NCBI RefSeq assembly: GCF_947260015.1
Contig: NZ_CAMYOM010000001.1
Coordinates: 146,456-210,455 of the forward strand
Direction of reading: 5' to 3'
From: an uncultured Eudoraea sp.
GTDB taxonomy: Bacteria; Bacteroidota; Bacteroidia; Flavobacteriales; Flavobacteriaceae
Length of the DNA stretch: 64,000 bases
A program made the translations under genes and the position numbers. Positions 18,145 to 28,334 of the stretch are shown piece after piece. The notes under the pieces were generated by a model that saw only the letters and a program-made list of their open reading frames with translations, had not been told where the DNA came from and did not search any database. The first letter of the stretch is position 1. Each line of letters starts with the position of its first letter.

Positions 18145-19542
18145 ATGAGCTTCCGAATTGAAAAAGACACTATGGGCAAGGTAAAGGTCCCATCAGATAA
18201 ATACTGGGGTGCGCAAACTGAGCGATCACGAAATAATTTTAAAATTGGTCCTCCGGCTTCTATGCCCCTGGATGTGATTATGGGATTTGCCTATTTAAAA
18301 AAAGCCGCGGCATACACAAATTGTGAATTAGGGGTATTACCAATAGAAAAAAGAGATCTTATTGCCCATGTTTGTGATGAAATACTCACAGGAGATCACA
18401 ATGACCAATTTCCTCTTGTTATATGGCAAACAGGCTCGGGCACACAAAGCAATATGAATGTAAATGAGGTTATTGCAAATAGAGCACATGAATTGGCTGG
18501 TAAAGTGATTGGTGAAGGAGAGAAAACAATTCAACCAAATGATGACGTTAACAAATCGCAGTCATCAAATGATACTTTTCCCACCGGAATGCATATTGCT
18601 ATTTATAAAAAAATTGTTGAAGTTACTATTCCCGGATTAAGACAATTACGCAATACCCTCAATGAAAAATCAACAGCATTTAATAATGTGGTTAAAATTG
18701 GTCGCACCCACTTAATGGATGCAACACCACTAACACTCGGACAGGAATTTTCGGGTTATGTTTCTCAAATAGATCATGGGATAAGGGCACTGGAAAATAC
18801 CTTAGATCATTTGAGTGAACTGGCATTAGGGGGCACTGCAGTAGGTACCGGGTTAAATACGCCTAAAGGCTACGACGTTTTAGTAGCCAAATATATTTCA
18901 GAATTTACCGGTCTTAAGTTTAAAACCGCTCCAAATAAGTTTGAAGCCCTTGCAGCACATGATGCCCTGGTCGAAAGTCATGGTGCATTAAAACAACTAG
19001 CCGTTTCTCTGAATAAAATTGCAAATGATATTAGAATGATGGCATCCGGGCCACGATCCGGAATTGGTGAGATCATAATTCCCGCCAATGAACCCGGAAG
19101 TTCAATTATGCCCGGTAAAGTAAACCCAACGCAATGCGAAGCTCTTACCATGGTTTGTGCGCAGGTAATGGGCAATGATGTTGCCGTAACCATAGGAGGC
19201 ACCCAGGGGCATTATGAGTTAAATGTTTTTAAACCCCTAATGGCCTCTAATGTTTTGCAGTCGGCACAACTTTTAGGAGATGCCGCAATTAGTTTTGATA
19301 TAAATTGTGCGGTAGGTATAGAACCCAATCACGAAGTCATAAAAGAATTATTGAACAATTCATTAATGCTTGTAACAGCATTAAATACAAAAATTGGATA
19401 TTACAAAGCCGCAGAAATAGCAAATACAGCACATAAAAATGGGACAACCCTTAAGGAAGAAGCTGTTAACCTGGGGTATGTTACTGAAGAAGAATATGAT
19501 AATTGGGTTAAACCTGAGGAGATGGTAGGTAGTCTAAAATAG
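18145..19542 (+). CDS. fumC: Class II fumarate hydratase
   Basis: The 465-residue protein carries the class II fumarase/aspartase signature [10 protein letters not shown] at 318-327 (catalytic loop Ser and Lys325) and the [10 protein letters not shown] segment with catalytic His189. The SSNDTFPT motif is at 140-147. It converts fumarate to malate in the TCA cycle without an iron-sulfur cluster. Length is normal. It is a single-gene unit with its own -7 box and a terminator about 120 bp downstream. Confidence 0.96.
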   Translation: MSFRIEKDTMGKVKVPSDKYWGAQTERSRNNFKIGPPASMPLDVIMGFAYLKKAAAYTNCELGVLPIEKRDLIAHVCDEILTGDHNDQFPLVIWQTGSGTQSNMNVNEVIANRAHELAGKVIGEGEKTIQPNDDVNKSQSSNDTFPTGMHIAIYKKIVEVTIPGLRQLRNTLNEKSTAFNNVVKIGRTHLMDATPLTLGQEFSGYVSQIDHGIRALENTLDHLSELALGGTAVGTGLNTPKGYDVLVAKYISEFTGLKFKTAPNKFEALAAHDALVESHGALKQLAVSLNKIANDIRMMASGPRSGIGEIIIPANEPGSSIMPGKVNPTQCEALTMVCAQVMGNDVAVTIGGTQGHYELNVFKPLMASNVLQSAQLLGDAAISFDINCAVGIEPNHEVIKELLNNSLMLVTALNTKIGYYKAAEIANTAHKNGTTLKEEAVNLGYVTEEEYDNWVKPEEMVGSLK

Positions 19543-19664
19543 AAATCTCTTCATCTCAACTTGCTTGATTGAAATTATAATTATCATTAGAAGAAAGATG
19601 GAGCAACTCTTGAGGATTTGCCTTCAACACCAGGTAGTTATATTGAGTATAGAATTATTTCAAT

Positions 19665-19698
19665 AAAAAAAGGGCCAACCTTAGATTGACCCTTTTTT
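19665..19698. terminator. Bidirectional terminator after fumC
   Basis: AAAAAAAGGGCCAA and TTGACCCTTTTTT form a stem with one mismatch and a 7-nt loop. It lies between convergent fumC and the coiled-coil protein gene. Confidence 0.8.
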
Positions 19699-19717
19699 TA
19701 TTAATGGATAGTGTTTA

Positions 19718-20605
19718 TTACTTCAATGCGAACTTAGATGTTCCTAGTAATTTAAGTTTGTCGTCATATACATTTACCATGTAATTTCCTTTTTGGAAAT
19801 CACCAGATGGTTTGTTTATAAAATCACATACATCCAAATCATTATTTTCGTAGTAGAAATCGGTTTCCTTGCTATAAGATACAGAGGCACCGTCCTCACT
19901 AGATTTAGACATTCCTCCTCCTATAACATTACCTTGAGGATCTAAAACCTCAACAAGGAATTGTCTATCTCCTGCTTCGGCTATTACGTTATCAGCAACA
20001 GTAAAACAGATTTTAAATTTGTCTGTACTTTTTGCTCTGGATGTAGATACCAATTTACCGTTATTACGCTCTCTTACAGCATCGACAGTAAAAGAAGATA
20101 AATTTAAAGCGGAACCTCTTTCAACAGCATCGGCCAATTGAGTATTTTGTACTACCAATGAATCGTTGAATACTGTTTGTTTTTCCAATTCAACAAAAGT
20201 ACTATCTCTTTGCATTGCAATAAACGTATTAGACTTAGTCAAAGAATCTACCTGACGTAGTAATTGCTCTCTTTCTTCCTTAAGAACATTAACCTGTCTT
20301 CTGTATCTTGAAAGGGAAGCGATATCAGCTTTCATAGTTTTAACAGAATCAATATACTTTGCAATTCTATCCCTTGCACCTACCAATTCTTCATTTGTAG
20401 CGTTGCTTTCCAGGATTGCTTTGTCATATTCAGACTTTAAGCTGTTTAAATCTTCCACTACAAGATCTTTTTCCTGAGTAAGAGCTACAGTGGTCTTTTT
20501 CTTATCCTGATAAAGACTAACAGTGTAAATAATAGTACCTAATAGGACTACAGCCAATAAACCAGCTATTACTTTTAATCCGTTGTTACTTTTTGTTTCA
20601 GTCAT
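19718..20605 (-). CDS. Membrane-anchored coiled-coil protein, unknown function
   Basis: The 295-residue protein has one N-terminal transmembrane helix (about 11-29) with a short cytoplasmic head. A long heptad-rich coiled coil follows (about 33-170, with many E/L/K and repeated SLxx spacing), then a C-terminal domain of alternating strands (about 185-295) with two Cys residues (in FKICFTV and LDVCDF). The topology suggests a periplasmic coiled coil displaying a beta domain. I do not recognise a named family; it looks like a conserved Flavobacteriia protein. It is a single gene, convergent with fumC. Confidence 0.75.
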   Translation of the reverse strand: MTETKSNNGLKVIAGLLAVVLLGTIIYTVSLYQDKKKTTVALTQEKDLVVEDLNSLKSEYDKAILESNATNEELVGARDRIAKYIDSVKTMKADIASLSRYRRQVNVLKEEREQLLRQVDSLTKSNTFIAMQRDSTFVELEKQTVFNDSLVVQNTQLADAVERGSALNLSSFTVDAVRERNNGKLVSTSRAKSTDKFKICFTVADNVIAEAGDRQFLVEVLDPQGNVIGGGMSKSSEDGASVSYSKETDFYYENNDLDVCDFINKPSGDFQKGNYMVNVYDDKLKLLGTSKFALK

Positions 20606-20758
20606 AATGTAAATGTTAATTAAGCTTTTTTACTTTTTAAAAGTATTTGTTTGTATAAGTCTATATACGGTATAGATTTGTTTTTAGATTTTTCTTTTAA
20701 AAAAATAATTAAATAATTTTAACATGTACAACCTAATATAGACTTTAGTTAACTCAAA

Positions 20759-20772
20759 ATTAGAATTCTAAT
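20759..20772. repeat. 14-bp perfect palindrome at the GNAT start codon
   Basis: ATTAGAATTCTAAT is a perfect palindrome ending one base before the ATG at 20774. It could be an operator or a chance AT-rich palindrome. Confidence 0.4.
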
Positions 20773-20773
20773 A

Positions 20774-21238
20774 ATGTCTTTGAAAATCATTCCTTTTAGA
20801 CCGGGCCTTGCCAAATACTTCAGAGATCTGAATTTATCCTGGTTGGAGAAACACTTTTATGTTGAACCTAAAGATGCTGAACTACTGGAAAATTGCAAAA
20901 GCAGCATCATTGACAAAGGTGGATATATTTTTTTTGCAGAAATAGACTCGGAAATTGTAGGCTGTTATTCAATGATTAAGTTAAAGGACTCCATATATGA
21001 ACTTGGTAAAATGGCTGTTGACCAGTCTTATCAAGGGCAAAAAATTGGACAGAAACTTATGGTGCATGGAATTGCTTTTGCTAAAAGTCAAAATTGGAAA
21101 GAATTACTTCTGTATTCAAATACTATCCTGGAACCTGCCATTTATATCTATAAAAAGTTTGGCTTTCGGGAAGTAGTCATGGAAAAGGATATACCCTATG
21201 CAAGAAGCAATATAAAAATGAAGCTTGTTTTATATTAA
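20774..21238 (+). CDS. GNAT family N-acetyltransferase
   Basis: The 154-residue protein has the GNAT fold with the strand YELGKMAVDQSYQGQKIGQKL, in which the Q-G-Q-K-I-G pyrophosphate-binding loop (Q/R-x-x-G-x-G/A type) follows the V/A strand, and a C-terminal IYIYKKFGF segment. Such proteins acetylate small molecules or protein N-termini; the substrate is unknown. It precedes the MBL lipoprotein gene by 55 bp. Confidence 0.85.
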   Translation: MSLKIIPFRPGLAKYFRDLNLSWLEKHFYVEPKDAELLENCKSSIIDKGGYIFFAEIDSEIVGCYSMIKLKDSIYELGKMAVDQSYQGQKIGQKLMVHGIAFAKSQNWKELLLYSNTILEPAIYIYKKFGFREVVMEKDIPYARSNIKMKLVLY

Positions 21239-21293
21239 TCAAATATTAGATATCTTTAATTTAAACACAACTATCTTGACTTAAATCCATTCT

Positions 21294-22103
21294 ATGAAGA
21301 ACTTCATAATTCCAATTATTTTTATTTGCAGTTTATTTATAACCGGATGTAAAGAAAAGTCAAAAACAGCACCCAATCTTGATTCAAAACCTGGATATGG
21401 TGAGCAAGTACTGCTGCCGCCTGAAGCTCAATCTGAAATTAAAATAATTCCCATAGCTCACGCAACTGCCGTACTGGAGTGGAAAGATGTAACCATTTAT
21501 GTTGACCCTGTTGGGGGAGCTGAGGTTTTTAAAACCCAAAAGCAACCCGATTTAATTCTCATCACAGACGTGCATGGAGATCATTTTAGCGTGGAAACAC
21601 TTGAGGGACTAAATACTTCCAATGCAAAGATTATGGTTCCGCAGGCTGTAGCAGATAAAATCCCATCAAAGTTTACACCTCAGATAGATGTTTTAAATAA
21701 TGGGGATTCAAAAGAACGATTTGGTATTACCGTTGAAGCCATTCCTATGTATAATTTGAGGGAAGAAGCTAAGGCATTTCACCAAAAAGGAAGGGGAAAT
21801 GGCTATATTTTGAATCTGGACAGTCAACGTCTTTATTTCTCCGGTGATACCGAAGACATTCCTGAAATGCGCGCATTAAAAAAAATAGACAAAGCATTTA
21901 TTTGCATGAACATGCCTTATACTATGAATGAAGAAAACGCTGCAGATGCCGTGCTTGAATTTAAACCACAAGAAGTTTATCCTTATCATTACCGGGGCAG
22001 GCCGGATGTGAGTGATGTAAATAAATTTAAAGAATTAGTAAATAAAGGCAATACAGAAATCCGTGTGATACTGCTGGACTGGTACCCTCATGATGATTTT
22101 TAA
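21294..22103 (+). CDS. MBL-fold metallo-hydrolase lipoprotein
   Basis: The 269-residue product has a lipoprotein signal peptide with the lipobox FITGC (Cys19) and a metallo-beta-lactamase-like fold of the UlaG/UPF0173 type. The usual HxHxDH metal motif appears as TDVHGDHF, with Asp in the first His position. Later motifs are SGDTED and the C-terminal YPYHYRG His. It is probably tethered in the periplasm or outer membrane. It is a relative of the cytoplasmic protein at 31645. Substrate unknown. Confidence 0.8.
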   Translation: MKNFIIPIIFICSLFITGCKEKSKTAPNLDSKPGYGEQVLLPPEAQSEIKIIPIAHATAVLEWKDVTIYVDPVGGAEVFKTQKQPDLILITDVHGDHFSVETLEGLNTSNAKIMVPQAVADKIPSKFTPQIDVLNNGDSKERFGITVEAIPMYNLREEAKAFHQKGRGNGYILNLDSQRLYFSGDTEDIPEMRALKKIDKAFICMNMPYTMNEENAADAVLEFKPQEVYPYHYRGRPDVSDVNKFKELVNKGNTEIRVILLDWYPHDDF

Positions 22104-22130
22104 GAAAGGACGATAAAAAACAGTAAAGTT

Positions 22131-23822
22131 TTACCGGATTAACTTCTTGTATTTTATTCTTTTAGGCATAATATCTGCACCTAAACGTTTCTTTTTATTT
22201 TCTTCGTACTCTGTGAAAGAACCTTCGAAGAAATATACTTGTGAATCCCCTTCAAAGGAGAGAATATGCGTGCAAACACGATCCAGAAACCAGCGATCGT
22301 GCGAAATTACAACGGCACAACCAGCGAAATTTTCTAAACCTTCCTCTAATGCACGTAAGGTGTTTACATCAAGGTCATTTGTAGGCTCATCCAATAATAA
22401 AACATTGCCTTCTTCCTTTAGAGTCATTGCAAGATGTAATCGATTCCGCTCACCTCCTGAGAGCATATTTACTTTTTTATTCTGCTCGCTTCCGGAAAAA
22501 TTAAACCGGCTTAAATATGCCCTGGAATTAACCTGTCTACCCCCCATCATAACCAATTCCTGACTATCACTAAAGTTTTCCCAGATGGACTTATCTTTCT
22601 GAATATTTGAATGACTTTGATCTACATAAGCTATTTTGGCCGTCTCGCCGACAATAAATTCACCTTTGTCCGGAGCTATCTCACCCATGATCATTTTAAA
22701 AATGGTAGTTTTACCAGCCCCATTAGGTCCTATTACTCCAACTATACCGGCCTGTGGCAATTTAAAATTTAAATCTTCGTAAAGTAATTTATCACCAAAA
22801 GCCTTGCTTACATTTTCAGCTTCAATTACATTGGTCCCCAAGCGAGGGCCATTTGGAATATAGATCTCTAACTTTTCATCAAGTTGTTTTTGATCCTGAC
22901 TTAATAATTTGTCATAATTCTTGAGTCTTGCTTTTTGCTTAGCCTGCCTGCCCTTGGCACCCTGACGTACCCAATCTAATTCCCGTTCAAGTGTTTTCTG
23001 ACGTTTAGAAGCCTGTTTACTTTCTTGTGCAAGACGCTTGGATTTTTGATCAAGCCAGCTACTGTAATTTCCCTTCCATGGAATACCTTCTCCCTTATCT
23101 AACTCCAGAATCCAGCCTGCAACATTATCCAGGAAATAACGGTCATGAGTTACTGCAATTACTGTTCCTTTATATTGTGCCAGATGGTGTTCCAACCAAT
23201 GAACAGATTCCGCATCCAGGTGGTTGGTTGGCTCATCGAGCAATAATATTTCGGGTTCCTGCAAAAGTAACCTGCACAAAGCCACCCGCCTTCTCTCACC
23301 ACCGGAGAGCACCGCAATTTTCATATCTGCTTCAGGAGTCCGGAGAGCATCCATAGCAATCTCAAGTTTGGTGTCGAGTTCCCAGGCATTAGAAGCATCT
23401 ATTTTATCCTGCAAACCCGCTTGCTTGTCCATTAGTTTCTGCATTTTATCCGCATCTTCATAAACTTCAGGCAACCCAAACATATCATTAATCTTGTTGT
23501 ATTCATCCAGGATGGCAACAGTTTCCGCGACGCCCTCCTTAACTATTTCCAATACTGTCTTATTTTCATCAAGTAATGGTTCTTGCTCCAAATAGCCAAC
23601 CTTATAACCTGGTGAGAACACTACGTCTCCTTGATAATTCTTGTCTACACCAGCTATTATTCTAAGTAAGGTGGACTTACCCGAACCATTAAGACCGAGT
23701 ATTCCTATTTTGGCCCCATAAAAGAAGCTTAAATAAATATTTTTAAGAACGGGAGTATTGGCATTCTTATAGGTTTTGGTAACCCCGGACATAGAGAAAA
23801 TCACCTTCTTATCGTCAGACAT
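22131..23822 (-). CDS. ettA: Energy-dependent translational throttle protein EttA (ABC-F)
   Basis: The 563-residue protein has two ABC domains without membrane segments. The first has the Walker A GLNGSGKST (43-51), signature LSGGERRR and LLDEPTNHLD; the second has GPNGAGKTT, LSGGERNRL and LLDEPTNDLD. Between them is the PtIM linker, and the first domain carries the arm region typical of EttA. EttA binds the ribosomal E site and gates entry of the 70S complex into elongation according to ATP/ADP. The adjacent CAL67264-type gene is a common flavobacterial neighbour. Confidence 0.93.
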   Translation of the reverse strand: MSDDKKVIFSMSGVTKTYKNANTPVLKNIYLSFFYGAKIGILGLNGSGKSTLLRIIAGVDKNYQGDVVFSPGYKVGYLEQEPLLDENKTVLEIVKEGVAETVAILDEYNKINDMFGLPEVYEDADKMQKLMDKQAGLQDKIDASNAWELDTKLEIAMDALRTPEADMKIAVLSGGERRRVALCRLLLQEPEILLLDEPTNHLDAESVHWLEHHLAQYKGTVIAVTHDRYFLDNVAGWILELDKGEGIPWKGNYSSWLDQKSKRLAQESKQASKRQKTLERELDWVRQGAKGRQAKQKARLKNYDKLLSQDQKQLDEKLEIYIPNGPRLGTNVIEAENVSKAFGDKLLYEDLNFKLPQAGIVGVIGPNGAGKTTIFKMIMGEIAPDKGEFIVGETAKIAYVDQSHSNIQKDKSIWENFSDSQELVMMGGRQVNSRAYLSRFNFSGSEQNKKVNMLSGGERNRLHLAMTLKEEGNVLLLDEPTNDLDVNTLRALEEGLENFAGCAVVISHDRWFLDRVCTHILSFEGDSQVYFFEGSFTEYEENKKKRLGADIMPKRIKYKKLIR

Positions 23823-23905
23823 AAATTTAATGTGTTTTTTGAATAATAATAAATCAAGAAGTCATAAAACCTGTTGATAAAGAAATATATGGGATATAAA
23901 AGGGC

Positions 23906-24088
23906 TCAGACCCTCCCTTTTAATGCATTAAACACCCAGGCTATGGCAAAGAAACCAATGCCTACGGACGCAAACCCCCATCCGGCCACATCGTCGTAAC
24001 GAAATGCGCCTAGGGCAATAAGTCCGAAGCCGACAAAAATCATTATAAAAGTAGCCCAGGCTAGGACCGTATTCTTGTTCATTCCCAT
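23906..24088 (-). CDS. CAL67264 family small membrane protein
   Basis: The 60-residue protein has two transmembrane helices (about 8-28 and 35-55) joined by a short RYDDVAGWG loop and ends FNALKGRV. Length, helix plan and location beside ettA match the CAL67264 family of Flavobacteriia, of unknown function. ATG at 24088 or 24082 can both serve. Confidence 0.8.
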   Translation of the reverse strand: MGMNKNTVLAWATFIMIFVGFGLIALGAFRYDDVAGWGFASVGIGFFAIAWVFNALKGRV

Positions 24089-24159
24089 GTTAGTTAGTTT
24101 AGTTGGACCTCAAATATCGGAAATTTTATAACAATTTTTCAAAGTAAATGCTTAAACTT

Positions 24160-25143
24160 TTATTGTTCAAAGGGAAAGACAACCCCCGTTTGTTTCCTAA
24201 TATCGTCCATAATTGTAATTAAATCATAGGTATGTTTCAAAGACCATAAGTCACTTTCTATCTTACCTTTTCTTAAACATTGCTGAACTTCTTCTATTTC
24301 ATACTCATAGCCTTTTCCTCTAGTGGCTAATTGAACTTTTTCTAATTTATCATTTTTTTCAACAGAATACTCCTGTGTTTCGTGCCATCTGGGGGTTAAA
24401 TACACAGTTCCCTCAGAACCGGAAATCTCTGCCTTCATTTCTGAATTAGAGGTTAGTCCGCTATACAATATGGCCTGTGCATTTGGATATTCAAATATCA
24501 TAGAGGTTTGGATATCTACCCCGGTTTTATATATTTTAGAAGAGGCCAGAATTTTTTCAGGAAATCCTAAAATAAGATATGCCAAAAAAATAGGATAAAT
24601 CCCAATATCCAATAGGGATCCCCCGGCCAATGCCGGATTTAGAAGCCTGCCTTTTTCATCCCTGTCAAGAGCATAAAAGGCAAAATCCGCATTTAAGTAA
24701 CCTATGTCGCCGATTATACCCCCGTCTATCAATTCTTTTACCTTCCTTATTGAAGGGTTAAACCTGCTCCAAAGGGCTTCCATCAAAAAAACCTTATTTT
24801 TTCTGGCGGAAGCAATCATACTTTCAACCTCTCCACTATTTATTCCCATAGGTTTTTCGCAAAGTACATTTCGCCCTGCATTCATGGCCATGATACTCAA
24901 CTCGGCATGAGAAGTATGTGGTGTGGCAATGTAAACTACATCTACCTCTGAACAATTAAATAACTCCTGATAACTCCCAAATGCATATTTGGCATTATTT
25001 AATTCACCAAATCGGTTGGCTTTTTGAATATCTCTTGAGGCAACTGCGGTGAGTTCCCCATCAGCTAGTAATTTTAAATCATCCGCAAATTTTTGAGCTA
25101 TATTGCCTAATCCCACTATTCCCCAACGAATTTTCTCTTTCAT
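24160..25143 (-). CDS. Gfo/Idh/MocA family oxidoreductase
   Basis: The 327-residue protein has an N-terminal Rossmann domain (GLGNIAQKFADDL near 11-23, VASRD) and the EKPMG motif near residue 96 with the catalytic/NAD-contacting Lys. A C-terminal alpha/beta domain with the LLDIGIYP segment follows. Members oxidise or reduce sugars, inositols or related polyols with NAD(P). The substrate is unknown and no sugar-catabolic genes are adjacent. It is divergent from the carboxylase gene. Confidence 0.88.
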   Translation of the reverse strand: MKEKIRWGIVGLGNIAQKFADDLKLLADGELTAVASRDIQKANRFGELNNAKYAFGSYQELFNCSEVDVVYIATPHTSHAELSIMAMNAGRNVLCEKPMGINSGEVESMIASARKNKVFLMEALWSRFNPSIRKVKELIDGGIIGDIGYLNADFAFYALDRDEKGRLLNPALAGGSLLDIGIYPIFLAYLILGFPEKILASSKIYKTGVDIQTSMIFEYPNAQAILYSGLTSNSEMKAEISGSEGTVYLTPRWHETQEYSVEKNDKLEKVQLATRGKGYEYEIEEVQQCLRKGKIESDLWSLKHTYDLITIMDDIRKQTGVVFPFEQ

Positions 25144-25222
25144 ATCTTACTGTTGAATTTTGTTAAAGTTAATCAATATTACTCCTTATCTTTAACCCTG
25201 TTAAAGAAATTGAATATAGAGT

Positions 25223-26851
25223 ATGGATATCAACTTCAATAAGAACGAAGATCGAAATAAATTACTTCTATCTGAGCTGAAGAAAAGGCTTGCCAAGGTA
25301 AAATTAGGTGGTGGTCAAAGCCGCATTGAAAAGCAGCATGAATTAGGAAAAATGTCTGCAAGAGAGCGTATAGATTACTTATTGGATGACAAAAGTAATT
25401 CGATAGAAATTGGCGCATTTGCGGGAGATAATATGTACGAGGAACACGGTGGATGCCCCTCTGGAGGAGTTGTAGTGAAAATAGGTTTTGTTAAGAGTAA
25501 ACAATGTATTGTTGTTGCAAATGATGCTACAGTAAAAGCAGGTGCCTGGTTCCCGATTACGGCTAAAAAGAATCTTAGAGCTCAGGAAATTGCTATAGAA
25601 AACCGAATTCCAATTATTTATTTGGTAGACAGTGCAGGGGTTTATCTCCCTATGCAGGATGAAATTTTTCCCGACAAAGAGCATTTTGGCCGCATTTTCA
25701 GAAACAACGCGACAATGAGCAGTATGGGTATTGTACAAATCGCCGCTATTATGGGGAGTTGTGTAGCAGGAGGGGCTTATTTACCTATTATGAGTGATGA
25801 AGCTCTGATTGTGAATAAAACCGGTAGTATATTTTTAGCTGGCAGCTATCTGGTTAAAGCAGCTATAGGAGAGGATATTGATAATGAAACTCTCGGAGGA
25901 GCTGTAACGCATTGTGAAATAAGCGGGGTAACTGATTATAAGGCAGAGGATGATAAAGATGCCCTTAATACTATCAAAAACCTGATTGATAAGATAGGGA
26001 TTCCCAATACAGCCGGATTTAATAGAATTAAATCAATAAAACCTGCAGAAAAACAGGAAGACATCTATGGTGTTTTACCTGGATCCAGGACAGAACAATA
26101 CGATATGCTCGAAATAATTAAACGTCTTGTAGACAACTCGGAGTTTCAGCAATATAAAGAAGGGTTTGGGAAAACAATCCTGACAGGTTATGCGCGTATA
26201 GACGGATGGGCTGTAGGTATTGTGGCAAATCAACGAAAAGTAGTGAAAACCAATAAAGGTGAAATGCGATTTGGAGGTGTTATTTATTCAGATTCTGCAG
26301 ATAAGGCCACAAGATTTATTGCAAATTGTAATCAGAAAAAAATACCTCTCGTTTTCCTTCAGGATGTGACAGGGTTTATGGTGGGTAGCAAAAGTGAACA
26401 CGGGGGTATAATAAAGGACGGGGCCAAAATGGTAAATGCAGTTAGTAATTCCGTTGTCCCTAAATTTACCGTGATTATTGGTAATAGTTATGGAGCCGGA
26501 AATTATGCCATGTGTGGAAAAGCCTATGATCCAAGGCTTATTGTCGCCTGGCCAAGCGCCGAACTTGCAGTAATGAGCGGGAATTCTGCGGCAAAAGTAT
26601 TGCTACAGATAGAAAAGGCCTCTTTAAAAAAGAAAGGAGAAAAAATAACTCCTGAAAAAGAAGCCGAACTTTTTGACGAAATCAAGGAAAGATATGATAG
26701 ACAAATATCCCCATATTACGCGGCAGCTCATTTATGGACCGATGCTATCATAGATCCACTGGATACGCGTAAATGGATTTCCATGGGTATAGAGGCTGCC
26801 AACCAGGCGCCTATTGAAAAAGCATTTAATATGGGGGTTTTACAAGTTTAG
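25223..26851 (+). CDS. Acyl-CoA carboxylase beta subunit (methylcrotonyl-CoA carboxylase-like carboxyltransferase)
   Basis: The 542-residue protein has both halves of a biotin-dependent carboxyltransferase. The N-terminal half has KMSARERIDYLLD, the VDSAGVYLPMQDEIFPDKEHFGRIF segment and GSCVAGGAYLP; the C-terminal half has DVTGFMVGSKSEHGGIIKDGAKM and GNSYGAGNYAMCG. The HFGRIF segment resembles methylcrotonyl-CoA carboxylase beta, a leucine catabolism enzyme, more than propionyl-CoA carboxylase. The biotin-carrying alpha subunit is not in the window. A TATCTTTA-like -7 box lies about 40 bp upstream. Its last 4 bp overlap the convergent M24 gene. Confidence 0.9.
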   Translation: MDINFNKNEDRNKLLLSELKKRLAKVKLGGGQSRIEKQHELGKMSARERIDYLLDDKSNSIEIGAFAGDNMYEEHGGCPSGGVVVKIGFVKSKQCIVVANDATVKAGAWFPITAKKNLRAQEIAIENRIPIIYLVDSAGVYLPMQDEIFPDKEHFGRIFRNNATMSSMGIVQIAAIMGSCVAGGAYLPIMSDEALIVNKTGSIFLAGSYLVKAAIGEDIDNETLGGAVTHCEISGVTDYKAEDDKDALNTIKNLIDKIGIPNTAGFNRIKSIKPAEKQEDIYGVLPGSRTEQYDMLEIIKRLVDNSEFQQYKEGFGKTILTGYARIDGWAVGIVANQRKVVKTNKGEMRFGGVIYSDSADKATRFIANCNQKKIPLVFLQDVTGFMVGSKSEHGGIIKDGAKMVNAVSNSVVPKFTVIIGNSYGAGNYAMCGKAYDPRLIVAWPSAELAVMSGNSAAKVLLQIEKASLKKKGEKITPEKEAELFDEIKERYDRQISPYYAAAHLWTDAIIDPLDTRKWISMGIEAANQAPIEKAFNMGVLQV

Positions 26852-28194
26852 TTACCTAAATGTTTAGTTACTCTGGGTATCAGTAATAACTCTGTTTGTC
26901 GGCCATTTACATAGCGAAATCCATCTTCTCCATAAAAGCCTGCTTCCTCTAACATGATCCTAATATCTCTATTCCATTCCGGAATATTAATTGTAGTATT
27001 CAATTCAATAGCATAAACTGTATTAGGGTTAAGGGGATAATTCTCACCGTCGTCTTTCATAACACCTCCCTGGGAATCCCACATCCCTATAGTAGTACCA
27101 GCGGAATGACCATAGGATCCTAATGGATGGGTATAAATGGCAGGTTTAAGTCCGGCTTCTTTGGCCTGATTTAAGGCGATTTTTAATATTTCATTCCCAG
27201 TACGCCCTCTTATAATATTTTTTGTAAGATAGTCCTGCACACTGTTCCCATCTTTCAAACCATCTTTTAAAAATATAGGTTCTTCTGTTTCTCCGGGTTT
27301 TAAAACATAGGCCAATTCCTGGCAATCCGTATTTAGTCTTAAATAAGTAATCCCAAAATCGCAGTGTAACAGATCTCCCGGTAAAATCACCATTTGGTCT
27401 GGTCTTCCTGAAAAAGAATAAAGATGCCCCACCAATTCCTCATTTGTTCGTTGTACATCTACTGTTGGATGGAACCAGGTCTCCAGACCCAGATCTGTAA
27501 CCTTTTGCCTCATCCACCACTCTACTTCAGTAGTTGTTGTTATTCCGGGGGTAATCACTTTTTCGGAAAATGCTTCTTCAATAATATCATGTGTTATGGA
27601 GACCAATTGATTGTATATTACCATTTCCCGTTCCGTTCTTGTCTCAATCCATCTAACAGCAAGTTGTTCGGCAGAAACTATTCGTGAAGCGTATTTTTTT
27701 GGTATATTTTGCAAGAATTCCTCATAGTCCGTTTTGTCCAATCCATCGGCTATGTTATGATCTTTTGAAAAATTCAGGCCAATTTTTTTTGGATTCCTTT
27801 CTTCTATCAATTGAACTAATCTTTGCCATTGATCAGGTTCTTTTGCCTTGTCCCATGCCGATGAGATATTTTTTCCCACATTATATCGGGCTACGGCCAG
27901 CTTTTCGATTGTGTTCTTTGTTTTATCTCTATAAAACAATAAAATGGTTCTCCTCCTGGCATTCAGCCATGTGGAGGGTAGCATAGTTCTTAATACCGGA
28001 TCTTCATTGTATTCCCGTGAAATAAGAATCCACATGTCCAAATCTGACTTGTCCATAAGTTTCGGTAGCAGTACATCAAATCGCTCATTTAAAATTTCAT
28101 CAATTACTTGAGAACGTTCTTCTTCAGATAAAATTTGCTGACAAAATAACTGATAACTAAGTGAAAATAATAGGAGCGTTAGGAGACTTTTCAT
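26848..28194 (-). CDS. Secreted M24 family peptidase (Xaa-Pro aminopeptidase-like)
   Basis: The product of about 448 residues starts with a signal peptide (MKSLLTLLLFSLSYQLFCQQ; upstream ATG at 28212 is an alternative) and ends in a pita-bread domain. Metal-ligand segments can be seen: HCDFGITYLRLNTD (two Asp spaced as in M24), SYGHSAGTTIG (His), YAIELNT (Glu) and a C-terminal LEEAGF Glu. M24 enzymes remove N-terminal residues next to proline; this one would act in the periplasm. It is a single gene with a 4-bp 3' overlap with the carboxylase. Confidence 0.85.
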   Translation of the reverse strand: MKSLLTLLLFSLSYQLFCQQILSEEERSQVIDEILNERFDVLLPKLMDKSDLDMWILISREYNEDPVLRTMLPSTWLNARRRTILLFYRDKTKNTIEKLAVARYNVGKNISSAWDKAKEPDQWQRLVQLIEERNPKKIGLNFSKDHNIADGLDKTDYEEFLQNIPKKYASRIVSAEQLAVRWIETRTEREMVIYNQLVSITHDIIEEAFSEKVITPGITTTTEVEWWMRQKVTDLGLETWFHPTVDVQRTNEELVGHLYSFSGRPDQMVILPGDLLHCDFGITYLRLNTDCQELAYVLKPGETEEPIFLKDGLKDGNSVQDYLTKNIIRGRTGNEILKIALNQAKEAGLKPAIYTHPLGSYGHSAGTTIGMWDSQGGVMKDDGENYPLNPNTVYAIELNTTINIPEWNRDIRIMLEEAGFYGEDGFRYVNGRQTELLLIPRVTKHLGN

Positions 28195-28334
28195 AAAATG
28201 CGTAGACTTCATTAATTTATAATTTGTTTTATTTTTAAAATACGTTATGAATATACTAATCATTTATATTCTATAGTAAAACACTGTTGCCCTTAGTATT
28301 ACTAAAATTTGGATTCTCAAACTTTTTAATGATA

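Noticed and set aside
23027-23463. Plus-strand open frames inside ettA
   Set aside because: They lie opposite the conserved ABC domain of ettA and have low-complexity, Ser/Cys/His-rich translations typical of shadow frames.
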